Shown in pieces: positions 42,001 through 50,480 of a stretch of 64,000 nt of DNA. The DNA lies in NCBI GenBank assembly GCA_001643675.2, contig LSRY02000026.1:884501-948500 (forward strand), in the 5' to 3' direction. The position numbers and the translations under genes are program-made. Positions within the stretch are counted from its first letter, which is position 1. Each line of letters begins with the position of its first letter. This DNA is from Monocercomonoides exilis (taxonomy: Eukaryota > Preaxostyla > Oxymonadida > Polymastigidae). A model generated the notes under the pieces. That model saw only the letters and a program-made list of their open reading frames with translations. It did not search any database and was not told the DNA's origin.

Positions 42001-42249
42001 TCCTCCTCCTCTTCTTCTTCTTCTTCTTCTTCTTCTTCTTCTTCTTCTTCTTCTTCTTCTTCTTCTTCTTCTTCTTCTTCTTCTTCTTTTTTATCTTCCC
42101 ATTCTTCTCCCTCTCCCTCCTTCTCCTCTCTTTCTCATTTGACTGTTCTGTCGCACTGTCCAAAATGCAGCCACAAGCGCTGCTGTGATGAAGCCGTCTT
42201 TTGCTGCAGATGTGCTGCCAGTTTGATTGTGAATGATTCTGTGCAATGA
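33067..42249 (+). CDS. Giant Ser/Glu/Lys-tract protein with C-terminal zinc-ribbon-like motif
   Basis: A single 9.18-kb frame encodes 3060 residues; I do not recognise the family. Residues 1-330 are of ordinary complexity, basic and Ser/Pro-rich. The rest alternates serine runs (TCT/TCC/TCA codons) with acidic tracts (about 337-443 and 1368-1434), Lys/Glu repeats (about 1275-1343), Asn/Lys/Ile-rich linkers and Arg/Glu/Gly tracts (about 2092-2132). The longest serine run, around 40 residues, is at about 41975-42090. The C-terminus has CPKC...CC...CCRC (about 3031-3049), a compact zinc-ribbon-like cluster. No signal or membrane segment is seen. The frame stays open over thousands of bases of slippage-prone repeats and all pyrimidine tracts are read in the Ser frame, which argues for selection. 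It is likely largely disordered. TGA stop. Confidence 0.7.
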   Translation: MQDPASSRAMIESSQTYAYTSPRHHQLYKSRSVIEHNQGDAFDFATSARSPKSSLNSISNLYSSTRSSAGSSDLKFSDVADTENRHQRIQHTKAYSTTFQKFAVSSPFEHTFHSDSFAQNKFLGHSTTRESNLNSSIILSNPPPFAKIELDTEEDNVSGERTSNSPKKKVRRRLQRPHIRGASLFPALGSSSTEASTPREPKEGKGIAEGINLNERLHFLTPQLTPSSTLSPLMVHSESAQQSPIADPTDKPTLSSSRPSSRVLTSSRQQLIRSVQAASECFASSQCAHHQRLKRCPVSPSSPSSFASSFREGSGHCTTSALESETEEMCLKKKSEEEGEEDEGEEEVVDGERGEGDGKEKSGNEGDGDDSNEEEEEEEEEEEEEEEKEEEEEVDNDNSENEDDDDEDCIDDDVEEEETKEDDAASTEEIDEEEEEKDIEEENKTTAFSHNQQTSKEKITISSSSSSSSSSLSSSSYPFASSCPPYSNPLSFQSSSLSSSSSSSSQTTFADEEENADENLPFNRLHSSSSSSSPSSSSSSSSSPLSSYSLSRRSSSSSSFSSSSSNLSLFHLNSSSSSSSSSSSSSSPHPSLSSHSLHFLHSSPSSPFSPSPPPSFPPPPSSSHSLHTPSSPSPSLPSHSSSSSSSLATHLLRSSPSDFSSFKQEDVDLPPAFIAPTIQKLEPMMNFASSSSSSFNISSSLSSSTSSSFSSSLSPSSSSSPSLSFHLPTTSCPASPSQKRRRSTSNNNNGINISSNVNCDNNSINSINNITKIKEIKEIKEIKENKENKEIKENKENKENKEIEESTQNKENKEDKENKRLSSPFRHLHSASNLTWFNSMGRKEKEKEKEKEKEMKIKSEDVIENSSSSSSSSSSLEKDEDEDLENKEKDKTLLQILPSSSSSLSSSSSPSLSQSFTQNTSSSSSSSSSLSPSLHSPRNKSLQKQPQMLNSSSSSSSSSSSSSSSSSSSSSSSSSFPSSNSSSSSFSSPRSSSQNKNISQISSSSSLSPSSSSSPRSSSSSSSSQQQPTTRKMYRIMIKPPKQNNRYNSSFSSSSSSSSSFSSSFSSSSSSSSSSSSSSSPSPSPSSSSHRRAKTSFSLKIPKNNQNLASFSSNSSISSISANVHTKPQTKLKMEQKLSQKNEMNEKSKINKQNRQVKQQNIQNNQNSFQNQQNLQNFQKRAKNIVFRSSSVAAQSISSSSSSSSSSPSLSPSPSPSSFPSSSSSSSSSSSSLSPFRRSITNMTSIKDSNDEEQLQNFKIEKEKDINEMNEMKEEMKEKGKEKEKEKEKEKEKEKMIFEEKITKDKMKKEEIEEIEEMKNKEKEKDKEKEKEKEKEKEKEKENVGREGRKNYTVVELPSKRRQILNEKKEEKEEEEEEEEKEIETTEEEEEELEEEEETEEEEEEQEEEDNEEDKEKQKDEKEQEKEEEEINFVEEGEQSKQKMTSSNNITGIFPKEDKSPRTLNSPRSSISPKQKVIHKHLSKSIALPNVLNEDVEASKINKMNKISQINKINEVNKTYKESEIDEVNNVNQIKMINEANKIKNENNGNKVNKVNKPSNIEKSPQIESSLSSHINTWCSVSEKLTGFNEKDEDKISSFSDSFGGKKNALNEQMVNDLAATTTLLTSSDTSSSSLSSSSSSTSPSSFSSSFSSPSSSPSSSSYPPSLIPRLNLSSRTSSSSSSSSSSSSTPFTNHFTRTSKPRFDQKHTENTRNRMKQNNSLGSSNSSSSSSSSSPFTSSSSSSSSSSIFPSPSSSSSQPLPLPLPQKRETFHLKISPQNAKDHFIHSKNSTFHRQLHQSSPRSKTNLVSSSSSSSSASSSSPRTSNYNSSSSSSSSSSPSSPSPSPYSSPRSSTQNKNISQISSSSSSSPSSSSSSSSSSSSSSSLNKPTNKRKQRNTHLSITLPRTVAKPILSPLCPPKTKIVDPSSLTSSFNASSSSSSSSCDTSSSTSSSDIISSSSISSSSSSSSAPPPPPASSSDAVDSNKQSSSSSFSSSSSSSSPSSSSSTLFIHQQKPSNLSISVASLSSSSSSSLSSSSSSSSSLSSSSSSSSSSSLSSSSSSSSSPSLQPHTPSDISSIPPGTVQAMITLFNRSGGRGREGEREGERRRERAREGEREGRREGREGEGEGKKVNFEDYGVISHNSSSSSSSFVSSSAAYFNENKSKVKNLLSSSFSTSFSSSSSSSPSSIAISTPPKISSSLSSTLPSSPSPSPSPLSPSSPSSPSSPSSPSSPSSSLIIPASSSLASSFSPPSYPSSSSSSSSIALSTQQQINSIEEKLLSLQANKRYELNGNNNYNNRNISHFSLSSSPSPPPLSPPPSSFPPSSSPFSPSPLSPSRYPPTPSSPLYPPPSSPTSSFSSFDPSLHRTISVSHVDSFGSISRRSSCSLGFEKREEEGEEGGEGEEGEEGEEGRGEGRGEGEDKEISNYLPSSSNNFSSSSSSSSSSSSSSSSTESASTSALLPSLVPSHQIHLLPLSSSDFRSTFKFSEVKIKKQRRNLFPTYSDPTLQKHSHVAISTEELYSPLFDNEEEKEVRLGMEEWRRKKKKMMMMMREEEGKGEREREREREREREREREREEGEGGREGREEREENEERENGVNDMDVYEHHNYQRKEEEKKAEKEEEEAKKEAEEAEEAEKEKQEMLMMILQIEEEKKQMANHHALKKLECGEGKNAMKQEDKQDFVEKFNEQSMIQKMEEGEREREEGGGERREGEEERREEQKQQIQQKQNEMNQTSPNSQSTITEQNTFISKLMKADKVNTLGFSNVLIEAKKKKKKKKKKKKKGAFGGVVFRTFPNTPLLSACSSPIASPFTSPKFTSVSPTEKRGKDKDEDNEKANENDKVEVSNVTTVASIAEAARSIHLPLSSLTSLLNESFIVNKLDPMSHSLNRERMEQFEQLEHSPHSSHSSHSSRLYHSPLSPLSPLSSALPVDSGQISQKTEVIENELQASLLASSSSPSPSPFSSSLSSSSSSSSSSSSSSSSSSSSSSSSSSSSSSSSSSSSSFLSSHSSPSPSFSSLSHLTVLSHCPKCSHKRCCDEAVFCCRCAASLIVNDSVQ

Positions 42250-42288
42250 AATGGATGGAAGAAGGGGGAGGAAGAGGAAGAGGAAGAA

Positions 42289-42356
42289 GGAAGAAGGAGG
42301 AAGGAGGAAGGAGGAAGGAGGAAGGAGGAAGGAGGAAGGAGGAAGGAGGAAGGAGA
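42289..42356. repeat. Purine microsatellite (GGAAGGA)n
   Basis: About nine tandem copies of a 7-base unit (AAGGAGG) lie just beyond the stop codon of the serine-tract gene, continuing its purine-rich character outside the coding region. It probably lies in the 3' UTR. Confidence 0.85.
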
Positions 42357-43136
42357 TTGAAATATTACTGTGTATTTTAGTTATTGTGCAATAAGAATAT
42401 ACGGTTTTTTTTTTTATGTATTTTTATTTTATTCATATTCTTTTCATTTCTTCTTTTATTTTATGAAAAAGAAAATGTTGATAGAGAATCTTCATTTATG
42501 TGGATTTATCAATGCAAAATAATATTTTCTTATTCAATTCCAATAAAATTCCAGTTTTTATTATAACCATTATTATTATTATTATTCGATTTCTTTCTCT
42601 TGTTGTCTTTTGAGTTTTCTCAAATATACGTGAAAGTAGATCTAACATTCGTCTTTTTCCATTTGTGGTTTTTCTTTGAAAATGAAATGAAATGCATTTC
42701 TTTGTCTTTCTTTTGTATTAAGAAGAATTATTACCATTATTACAACTATTATTATTCATCATTAGATTTTGGAAAACGAGTTTTAATGTATCGATTATTT
42801 TTTTCTTTTTATCTTTTTTCTTTTTTTTACTAGCTTCATTTTTGCTCATTTGTGAATTTTTAACATGATAAGAGATTATCCTCTTGAGCTTCTGCGTCTT
42901 TTTTTTCGCTATTTACAACTTTATTTGAGTTTGTTTAATTAGTGATTGCTATTATAAACGTAAATAATTTTTATTAATAAATATTTTAACTTATATTTTT
43001 CTTTTTTTTTCAATTCTAAGAATGTTCGTTCTTTTCTGGTTTTCATTTCCTTTCCTTTTTTTTTTCATATTTTAACTTGCAACAAGCCTCTTTTCTTTTT
43101 GATTAAAATACGTGATTTTAAAGAGAATTAACATAC
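42357..43136. other. AT-rich intergenic DNA, no gene seen
   Basis: Very AT-rich with long T runs and short ATT repeats (42561-42590, 42735-42755). It is the probable 3' flank of the serine-tract gene. No ORF, RNA gene or terminal repeat recognised. Confidence 0.5.
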
Positions 43137-43297
43137 AATGAGTGAAAAACCCAGAACATGGTAAAAAAAACCCGGACTTTTTATTAAAATTCATATATCT
43201 CGACAAGTTTAAAAAATTAAATTATAATAATTCACGCATTCATACATCAGTATATAACACATCTAACAATATTGAAATTTTCATTTGCTGTGCTGCA

Positions 43298-44044
43298 TTT
43301 ATGAAGTAACAAATTATTTTTATTTTTGAAAATTTGACTTTTAATAATTTTTTCTGTTTCAACAAAACGATTCAGTTCATCTTTTACACACGTAACTTAT
43401 TTTTTCTTTGTTGCAAACTGTTCTGGCTATTTTTCATTTTTGGTAATTTGCTATTTCTAACGGAATGAAAATCTGTCGTTTTCAAAAAATCACAGTCAAT
43501 GGGACAACTGAAAAAATATTTTTTGCAAAACACAAAAACATCCAAGTGAATTAAACACAGACATCAATAAATATGTAATTTAAATAAAAATTTCTTTAAT
43601 TATTTATGATATTCCTACTAAATCATTTTGTGTTTCATCAATATTGTTTTCATAATTGATGATTAGTAATGATAATTTGCATAGAAATTATAACAAAATT
43701 GTGTTTTATGAAATACCTACTAAATCATTTTGTATTTCATCAATAAAGAAATTTTTATATAAATTTCATATTTATTGATGTCTGTGTTTAATTCACTTGG
43801 ATGTTTTTGTGTTTTGCAAAAAATATTTTTTCAGTTGTCCCATTGACTGTGATTTTTTGAAAACGACAGATTTTCATTCCGTTAGAAATAGCAAATTACC
43901 AAAAATGAAAAATAGCCAGAACAGTTTGCAACAAAGAAAAAATAAGTTACGTGTGTAAAAGATGAACTGAATCGTTTTGTTGAAACAGAAAAAATTATTA
44001 AAAGTCAGATTATCAAAAATAAAAAAAATTTGTAACTTCATAAA
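43298..44044. mobile_element. Fold-back element nested in the DDE transposon
   Basis: Two arms of about 290-300 bp (43298-43590 and 43745-44044) are nearly perfect inverted copies starting TTTATGAAGT, around a loop of about 150 bp that contains a short direct repeat (CCTACTAAATCATTTTGT at 43614 and 43713). The host transposon's right terminal repeat reads GCTGCATCAG without interruption, while the left one reads GCTGCA, then this element, then TCAG, which defines the insertion point. No ORF. Such a palindrome should form a large hairpin. Confidence 0.8.
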
Positions 44045-44266
44045 TCAGATATTTACTGTTCTTGCTAATTGTTAATTCTTTTTGAATTTTTTTTATATTG
44101 AAGAACATAAATTTGATGAATATTTCGTTTATTTTATCATGTTTTTTTTTGAAATGCTCCATGAAATTTGAATGATAATAACTCTTCAACATTTCAATTG
44201 TTCATAAACAAAAATCTATTGCGGAAGTCCAAAATAAACTGGCATTTTGTCGATGTTCATTATTCC

Positions 44267-45493
44267 TTATTCACCTCCCTTTGTTTGTCTTGTTTTACTT
44301 GCACATGAAAGCGGCAATGATTTGTTGTCCAATTTCACAATTTCGATCACTTTTTTGAAGCTTTCTTCAAAGATCTGAGCTGTTGAAGGAGCTCTGTGAA
44401 AATCATTCACAAGTCCACTTTCTTTAAAAGCAGAAAACATGTTTATCGATGAAGAAACTTGCAATACTGCGTTCATTCCAACTCACAAAAGTTGTTCTAC
44501 GCTGTCGTGTGTCGAACCCGACCAAACCTGCTGAATTTGAAGCTTCCAAAGAGAGAAAATGGATAAATCCAATGACTGCAGCAAATGTGTTGTATTCGGA
44601 TGAAAAACCAAAAGCAAAATATTTTCATTTGCAAGTCGAGTCAATGTATTATCTGACAGGTGGATTCTGCAGCTATCAAGCATTTACACAGCCTGTGCAT
44701 GCTTATCTGGTTGAATCATTCTTTTGATGTTGATATGAGGAATGAAAACTTTCTCAATCCAGTTTTCAAACAACTCCTTTATGAAATTAGACGAATCTTT
44801 GATTTCAACGCAACCATGAATTCCGGAATGATTGGCTCGAGATTAAAGGAATCTAATGTTGAATGGTTTTTGCACTAGAAAACAAGGAGGAACAAAAGTT
44901 CCATCAAGCGAAATGCAATGGAGCAATGAAATCCTTTTTTCTCCTCTGTCCACCGGTGTGCGATCAATTTCACGATTTTCATTTGTTCCAACAAAAAGGT
45001 TAACCTTTTTTGTATCTTCATAGGCGTGATAACCTGATTCATCAGCACAGAAGATCATGGATGTATATTTTCCACACACATATTGAACGAAATGATTTTT
45101 CCAAGTGATTACGCTTTGTTCCGATATTTTCATTCTTTTTTCGTCTCTCACGCTTGAAGAGATGACCATCAATTCCTCGCTATGCCTTTTTATGAATGAA
45201 GAATGAAAATTGTGAGAAGGCGTTTTATGACAAACTTTCGCAACAACGGCTCTAAGCGTTTTCGGTGTGTTTTGCTTTCTTTTATCTCTCAGATTTTTCA
45301 GTATTTCCATGATTCGTTTTTCTTGCTTTCGAGTCATCAACATGTTTTTTTTCTCAATTATCTTTTTCGTTATATATCCGGTTCGAATCTGGCAGACAAG
45401 GCTCGGTGTGCAGTTGAGTGCCTTTGCAATTCGCACGTCAGAAGTAATTTTGACTTTTCTCATTTTGCAAGCGTCGAAGAAGGAACGAATCAA
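44267..45493 (-). pseudogene. DDE_1-type (pogo/Tigger-like) transposase, three stops
   Basis: One continuous frame of about 409 codons with stops near 44843 (TAA), 44686 (TAA) and 44479 (TGA). The N-terminal third is a basic helix-turn-helix region. The catalytic core has the first Asp in CADESGYH, then SLLHCISLDGTFVPP, the second Asp in LDSCRIH and the third in LLQSLD. I count 35 residues between the second and third Asp, matching a DD35D arrangement, with the family hallmark PNTTHLLQ. It would cut and paste the element at TA sites; this copy cannot. Confidence 0.85.
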
Positions 45494-45889
45494 TGATACT
45501 TATGTTTTTGAAGTGTTTCGAGACAAAAAGGATGAAATGAAGTGCAGGTCTATTTTTGGAATAAATCCTGTTAAAACTGTTTCAAAAAAAGATGTACAAA
45601 AAGTTGAAATAACGAAAAGCATTTCCAATCAAAAGTTAGACAAATTGTTTTAACTGAAACAACCATAATGATAAAAGAATTATTGTTACCAACATTTAAC
45701 AATTAACATGAATGGTGAGTGACTGATGCAGCACAGCAAATGAAAATTTCAATATTGTTAGATGTGTTATATACTGATGTATGAATGCGTGAATTATTAT
45801 AATTTAATTTTTTAAACTTGTCGAGATATATGAATTTTAATAAAAAGTCCGGGTTTTTTTACCATGTTCTGGGTTTTTCACTCAATGTA

Positions 45890-46137
45890 ACTCTATTGTT
45901 GTAAATATCAATGTTATTAGAAATTAAAATTCGAAACATACATAACTTTTCATTTTCACATCACCAAATGTTGCAAATAACTGAACAAATTTGAAAGGTA
46001 TTTTGTTCTTGATATTTTGTGATTCTAATCTTTTGATCTGATACATAATATATGTTAATTAATTCAATTTTTTTTTATTGACATTTTTTCCCTTGTTCAT
46101 TAAAGAGATCAGAGAAAACGAAACGGTGAGCGATAAA
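45890..46137. other. Short intergenic stretch before repeat-protein gene
   Basis: AT-rich flank between the transposon and the repeat-protein gene. The downstream frame is open back to a TTG at 46078, so an upstream exon or a non-ATG start cannot be excluded. No other feature seen. Confidence 0.4.
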
Positions 46138-47694
46138 ATGGAAAGCGAAACACACATCCAAAAAGAAAAGAGCGACCTTTCAAAGAAGTTCGAGGGAGGC
46201 TTGACAATGGCAATGATATGGATTACAACTGTGAAGACAGATCCGCCCGAGTGGATGAGACATGACATTACACTTTCTCAAAATGTTGGTTGGACAATGG
46301 CTATGATCTGGATCACAAACGTCAAGAAAGAACCACCAGAATGGATGAGGCATAAGATCACATTGACTGAAAATGATGGTTTAACGATGGCTATGATGTG
46401 GATAATTTTTGTCAAGACAGAACCTCCAGAATGGATGAGACATGACATTACTCTTGCTGATAAGGAAGGATGGACAATGGCTATGAGGTGGATTTCAAGT
46501 GTTAATACTGAGCCACCCGAGTGGATGAGACATGACATTACACTTTCTCAAAATGATGGTTTAACGATGGCTATGATGTGGATAATTTTTGTCAAGACAG
46601 AACCTCCAGAATGGATGAGACATGACATTACTCTTGCTGATAAGGAAGGATGGACAATGGCTATGAGGTGGATTTCAAGTGTTAATACTGAGCCACCCGA
46701 GTGGATGAGACATGACATTACACTTTCTCAAAATGATGGTTTAACGATGGCTATGATGTGGATAATTTTTGTCAAGACAGAACCTCCAGAATGGATGAGA
46801 CATGACATTACTCTTGCTGATAAGGAAGGATGGACAATGGCTATGAGGTGGATTTCAAGTGTTAATACTGAGCCACCCGAGTGGATGAGACATGACATTA
46901 CACTTTCTCAAAATGATGGTTTAACGATGGCTATGATGTGGATAATTTTTGTCAAGACAGAACCTCCAGAATGGATGAGACATGACATTACTCTTGCTGA
47001 TAAGGAAGGATGGACAATGGCCATGAGGTGGATTTCAAGTGCTAATACTGAGCCACCCGAGTGGATGAGACATGACATTACACTTTCTCAAAATGATGGT
47101 TTAACGATGGCTATGATGTGGATAATTTTTGTCAAGACAGAACCTCCAGAATGGATGAGACATGACATTACTCTTGCTGATAAGGAAGGATGGACAATGG
47201 CTATGAGGTGGATTTCAAGTGTTAATACTGAGCCACCCGAGTGGATGAGACATGACATTACACTTTCTCAAAATGATGGTTTAACGATGGCTATGATGTG
47301 GATAATTTTTGTCAAGATAGAACCGCCAGAATGGATGAGACATTATTATTCTCTGAAAGATTATAAAGGGAATACAATGGAAAATTTTTGGATTTTTATT
47401 GTCAAGAAAGAACCTCCAAAATGGATGAGACGAGTCTTTAAAGTTGAAGATAAGGCATGTCAAACAATGGAAGATTATCAAGAAGAATGTACATGGAGAG
47501 AGATTCCTGAATTGAAGAAATATGATGATTCTGATGCTTGTGCAGCTTGCCCTGCTGAAAATGCTGATGATTCAATTGTCGCTGATGATGATGATGAAGG
47601 ATTTTTTGAGGTTGTGCTTAATATTAAGGAATTATTGAAGAACAGTCAGTTCAGAAATGGTAAGAAAATACACATTAAGATGAAGATCGAATAG
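46138..47694 (+). CDS. Protein of fourteen 30-residue WMRH repeats
   Basis: The frame encodes 518 residues from the first ATG (46138), TAG stop. After a short charged N-terminus come fourteen 30-residue units, each containing TMAMxWI, then EPPEWMRHDITL and a D/N-(E/D)G turn; the last two units are diverged. The C-terminus has two Cys (CAAC) and an acidic stretch, then a basic end. The unit pattern (G-x-T-x-A-M after an acidic turn, two helices) resembles a degenerate ankyrin-type repeat, which would suggest a protein-binding scaffold; this is inference from pattern only. Units alternate between two types, giving 60-residue (180-bp) repeats that are nearly identical in DNA. No signal peptide or membrane segment. 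Confidence 0.7.
   Translation: MESETHIQKEKSDLSKKFEGGLTMAMIWITTVKTDPPEWMRHDITLSQNVGWTMAMIWITNVKKEPPEWMRHKITLTENDGLTMAMMWIIFVKTEPPEWMRHDITLADKEGWTMAMRWISSVNTEPPEWMRHDITLSQNDGLTMAMMWIIFVKTEPPEWMRHDITLADKEGWTMAMRWISSVNTEPPEWMRHDITLSQNDGLTMAMMWIIFVKTEPPEWMRHDITLADKEGWTMAMRWISSVNTEPPEWMRHDITLSQNDGLTMAMMWIIFVKTEPPEWMRHDITLADKEGWTMAMRWISSANTEPPEWMRHDITLSQNDGLTMAMMWIIFVKTEPPEWMRHDITLADKEGWTMAMRWISSVNTEPPEWMRHDITLSQNDGLTMAMMWIIFVKIEPPEWMRHYYSLKDYKGNTMENFWIFIVKKEPPKWMRRVFKVEDKACQTMEDYQEECTWREIPELKKYDDSDACAACPAENADDSIVADDDDEGFFEVVLNIKELLKNSQFRNGKKIHIKMKIE
46204..47463 (+). repeat. Coding tandem array, 90-bp units in 180-bp dimers
   Basis: Fourteen 90-bp units. Five consecutive 180-bp dimers (46381-46560, 46561-46740, 46741-46920, 46921-47100, 47101-47280) are identical by eye except for two substitutions in the fourth. 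Flanking units at both ends are progressively more diverged, the pattern left by unequal exchange within the core of an array. Confidence 0.92.
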
Positions 47695-48599
47695 CGAAGG
47701 GAATCGGGACGATTTATTTGCTGAAATGAGATATCTTGCCATCACGAATGAAACTATGCATTGCATCTGGAAATGAATACGAGATTGCGAATATTAAGAT
47801 AGAGGCACCAGAAAGGATAAAAACTGAATATTACAAATGAAGGTTTGCTTTATTTGCATTGAAGATATATTTGTTTTTTCAATGATTTGAATAAGCAAAC
47901 ATGTTTGATTGAATATCAAAAAAAAGTACATTTTTCTCATTTATAAAATTTATGACTCTTCTTTTATTATTTTTTGAGTCATTTTGACTCTTTCGAAGAA
48001 TAATAGGATAGGATTAAAACGAATTTCATTTTGATCTCTTTGATTTTTCTTTCGATTGAGTTTTCTCCTTATTACAACATTAAAAGCTGTTCATTTTAAT
48101 TTTTTAAAAAGCTTTTTCATTTCAATTTTATTTATATTTTTATTTTTACATTATTTTTTTCCGGTTATTTTGAATTTTAAAAGTTATCAGACCACTTTTT
48201 TATATGATTTTTTAAATATTTAAAGATATACTCAATTCAAATTATATTTTTTTTTCTTTCTTTTCTTTTCTTTCTTGTTTTTTTATTTAATTTACCAATC
48301 TGACTGAAATTCACTTTACTATGTTGAAAATCAAATGGGAATTTTAATGATTTGGAGTTGAGAGTATTGTTATTTTTTTGAATTTTTATGCTTTGGCTGT
48401 TGATTGCTGTTATTTTCATTTTCATTTGATTAAAATGTTATGTACTGGTTAATAATTGGCTTAATAAAAGGTGAAATTGATTCTTATTTGTTCATTTTTG
48501 GATATGTGAAGTGTTTCAAAGGAATTTTGAGCAAACAAACAAAATCTTGTGTGCTAAGTTTCTGATCCAATCAAAGATTCAAAGTCACAAAGAAATGAA
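47695..48599. other. AT-rich intergenic DNA, no gene seen
   Basis: It starts with the 3' flank of the repeat-protein gene and becomes very AT-rich (48090-48300) with homopolymer and pyrimidine runs. No ORF, RNA gene or element recognised. Confidence 0.5.
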
Positions 48600-50480
48600 A
48601 AAGGAAAACTGAAACAAAAACCATCAAGGAGATAAAAGTCAACCAAGACAAACAAGATAGAACTTTTCCATCAAAGCATTGATTGCTTCAGCTTTGTTGC
48701 TTTTCTCCAAAACAAGGCAAAATATGAAATGAGACAAACTTTGCGAAACAACAGATCGAACTTACGAACCGGATTCACAAATGAACAACCAATTCTTTGG
48801 AAAAGGAAATCATGGATGAAGTGGAAGTTGAAAAGCAAGGATATCGTTTCAGAGGGGTGTGACCAACGAAAGAGAGAAAGTGATAATTAATAATTTGAGG
48901 ATCTGAACGAACACGACTGAGTTGTTGTTGTTTGATGACTTCATGACTTGTTGAATTGACTGAGCGGATGAAGAAATGGAAGTTCAGGAACGAGAAGATG
49001 TGTTCTTCCTTCTTCAATCAGTTGGTGATCCTTAACGAAAGAATGCTTATCGACATTCAAAAAAGGCGGAAGTCATTTTTCTGCACAAATTCACCTTTCG
49101 CTGTAGTTGGATTCAATCACTGCACTTTGGTGAACTTCTTCTCTTATCTCTTTCTCTTTCAATCTTTTGATGCTCAGAAGAAGTTACACAGAAACTGCTT
49201 GTGGAATGAATGCAGAAATCCTTTCAACGCCAAACAATATAAACAGCAACGATATGATTTGCAAAAGAATGCATTAAAATCCATATTCGTTACAACTCCG
49301 GTTAAGATTAAAAAAAAGACAAGTTGAGGCCAGCCTCATTTATTGAAGAAAACTAAATGAATGCAGAATTTTTTTTATGGATAAAAAATGCTTCTCTCCA
49401 TCAGTGTTTTCATCAAAAGAATCATTTCATCGAAGTTGATTTCAATTCTGACGTGTGCTGTTGTGGATGGCAAGTTTTTCTGAATTCACCTCTGCAGCAA
49501 CAGCAGAAATGTGTCGAAATGCAATGATGCTGCTTGAAAAGCATTCTTTTTTCAACTGTTCCCTCAGACAAGCCGAAAAAAGAGGTGATTCGATGGAATG
49601 TTGTGTTGGAAGCAGAAAAACGAATGATTGAGGGAGTCCATTGAAAAAAACAACCTCTCTGATTTTGGTGGCCTTGAATTGAAATGTGGAATTTGAAGTC
49701 CAAAAAAGCTTTTTTTTGTTGAATTCAAAGAAGGTTTTATTGATATCGAAGAACTTTGGGAGCTCACCCAAAATGATCATCTCTCAGCTCATTCTTCTGG
49801 AATAGCAGCTGATTCACAAGCGAAATTTCTTTCTTTTCATCATCATCATTTCTAAGAGCAACTGAATTTCAAGGATGCGCCTTCTCAGAGCTAACCAAAC
49901 TTGATTGATCTTGGAAAATGGCTCGTTTTTTCATGCCTCCTCGTCAAATTGTTCAGTCGGATGAAATCAGATGACTTTTGCAATCCAAGGTATTAGACAA
50001 ATCTCAAAAGAAAAAGGGTTCACTGTTTTGTTGATGTTCCATCAACCATGAGTCTCGGAATCTTTGATGTTAGAATTGGGATTCACATGTTTTCATGATT
50101 TGTTCATCTCGCTGAGAATAATTTGGATGTGTTCTTCTGCCAATTTGTAGACATTTTCATCTCTTTCTTTGCACACAATCAGCCATTGCTTTTTGCCTGC
50201 TCATTTCTTTTTGGTTTTCGAATTCGTTTATCTCCAACAGTCTGTCCAGCTGTTTTAAACAAACTCCAAAAACCAGCTCAAAAAATGCAAACTTGGAAAG
50301 CATTCACCATGCAAAAAAAAATCTCTATCTTGCACAGACTTTTCCATTCCTGGAATAGGAGACCAAAATATGAGAAAAATTCTTTTTTCTTCAAGAAGTG
50401 TGCCTGGCTGTTTTTTTTTTGCCTTCTCTCATGTATAATTTCCATCTTTGAATTGAAAATTGATGTCGGCACCGGGATGT
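48600..50480 (+). pseudogene. Decayed coding relic, possibly transposon-derived
   Basis: Plus-strand runs look protein-coding but change frame and carry many stops: about 48650-48880 (basic, with FTNEQ and helical charged sequence), a QSVGDP stretch near 49015-49035 followed by a basic run, 49480-49640 and 50120-50480. Composition is less AT-rich than the flanks. The pattern suits an old multi-domain gene such as a transposase, but I could not identify a catalytic motif, so the family is left open. The ORFs on the opposite strand appear to be shadows. Confidence 0.4.

Larger units (their letters stand above)
43137..45887 (-). mobile_element. Tc1/mariner/pogo-type DNA transposon, decayed
   Basis: The element is 2751 bp, bounded by TA on each side (43135-43136 and 45888-45889). 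It has long inverted ends that begin CAATGAGTGAAAAACCC and CATTGAGTGAAAAACCC and stay similar for about 165 bp. A DDE transposase pseudogene occupies the minus strand, and a 747-bp fold-back element is inserted just inside the left terminal repeat (43298-44044). Without that insertion the element would be about 2.0 kb, normal for the superfamily. Confidence 0.88.

Noticed and set aside
33242-42163. Numerous long ORFs on both strands across the serine-tract gene
   Set aside because: Repeats of TTC/GAA are open in several frames and give poly-Leu, poly-Phe, poly-Glu and poly-Lys shadows. Only the Ser frame is continuous and has ordinary sequence at both ends.
11488-42249. Genome-wide reassignment of TGA to an amino acid
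   Set aside because: The long receptor genes (stops at 20697 and 58000) and the serine-tract gene (42249) end in TGA at conserved or sensible C-termini, with further stops soon after. Leaky readthrough remains possible; reassignment does not.
46204-47463. CRISPR-like or satellite array
   Set aside because: The units are contiguous without spacers, stay in one reading frame and have diverged ends, so the array is a coding repeat.
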